6,454 bases of DNA from JAZKFP01 sp040386355 (GTDB taxonomy: Bacteria; Pseudomonadota; Gammaproteobacteria; Pseudomonadales; UBA6940): the NCBI GenBank assembly GCA_040386355.1, contig JAZKFP010000293.1, positions 1-6,454 on the forward strand. The letters run 5' to 3'. Position 1 is the stretch's first letter. Every line of letters starts with the position of its first letter. The position numbers were made by a program, and so were the translations under genes. Under the pieces are notes generated by a model. That model was given only the letters and a program-made list of their open reading frames with translations. It was not told where the DNA came from and ran no database searches. Below are positions 6,393 through 6,454 of this stretch, in pieces.

Positions 6393-6454
6393 TTACTGCG
6401 CCATACGACGACGAGCAACAAAACCAACTAAACCTAAACCAGCAAACATCATTG
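6393..6454 (-). CDS. PEP-CTERM sorting domain protein, C-terminal 19 residues only
   Basis: The last 19 complete codons before a TAA at 6393-6395 read MMFAGLGLVGFVARRRMAQ. This is the end of a PEP-CTERM sorting signal: a Gly/Leu-rich transmembrane stretch (GLGLVGFV) followed by an Arg cluster (ARRR) and a very short tail. The Pro-Glu-Pro motif itself should lie just outside the window, about 5-10 residues further upstream. Proteins with this tail are exported and processed by exosortases. With xrtB a few genes away on the same strand, this is a likely substrate, though exosortase/substrate matching between subtypes cannot be shown here. The body of the protein is not visible, so its function is unknown. 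The gene has its own terminator (6321-6356) and is probably a separate transcript from epsD. Confidence 0.85.
   Translation of the reverse strand, partial: MMFAGLGLVGFVARRRMAQ

Overview
The window is an AT-rich bacterial segment carrying six consecutive minus-strand genes of an exosortase B / exopolysaccharide (eps) locus, plus the 3' end of a seventh minus-strand gene. Read in the direction of transcription (right to left), the order is: end of a PEP-CTERM protein gene (6393-6454), a bidirectional rho-independent terminator (6321-6356), a gene-free leader (6049-6320), epsD (lipoprotein parvulin-like protein), epsE (outer-membrane polysaccharide export protein), epsF (Wzz-type chain-length determinant), epsG (BY-kinase-like ATPase), xrtB/epsH (exosortase B) and epsI (exosortase-associated DUF3485-type protein). 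The last is cut by the left edge of the window. This order matches the epsD-E-F-G-H-I series known from the methanolan cluster of Methylobacillus sp. 12S and its relatives.

XrtB with this EpsD-I set is a betaproteobacterial arrangement. The low G+C and frequent A/T third positions suggest a low-GC member, for example a relative of the Methylophilaceae or Nitrosomonadales. The organism cannot be fixed from this window, and no rRNA or housekeeping gene is present to help.

How the parts fit together (family knowledge plus inference): EpsF and EpsG would form the inner-membrane chain-length and polymerisation control unit, EpsE the outer-membrane export channel, and EpsD a periplasmic lipoprotein chaperone for secretion. 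XrtB is the polytopic inner-membrane cysteine transpeptidase-like enzyme that processes PEP-CTERM proteins, and EpsI is its usual companion. The partial gene at the right edge ends in a PEP-CTERM-type tripartite tail, so a likely XrtB substrate lies directly upstream of the cluster that encodes its processing enzyme.

Spacings between genes are 143 bp (epsD-epsE), 14 bp (epsE-epsF), 55 bp (epsF-epsG), 77 bp (epsG-xrtB) and 13 bp (xrtB-epsI), all on one strand. One long transcript starting in the 6049-6320 leader is the simplest reading. I saw no tRNA, rRNA, CRISPR, insertion sequence or phage feature. The locus type is known rather than new. The details most worth following are a tandem MshEN-like (c-di-GMP-binding type) motif pair at the N-terminus of EpsG, the Arg-for-Lys Walker A and missing tyrosine cluster of the same protein, a parvulin-like domain in EpsD that seems to lack a catalytic His, and an Asn-rich insert in EpsI.
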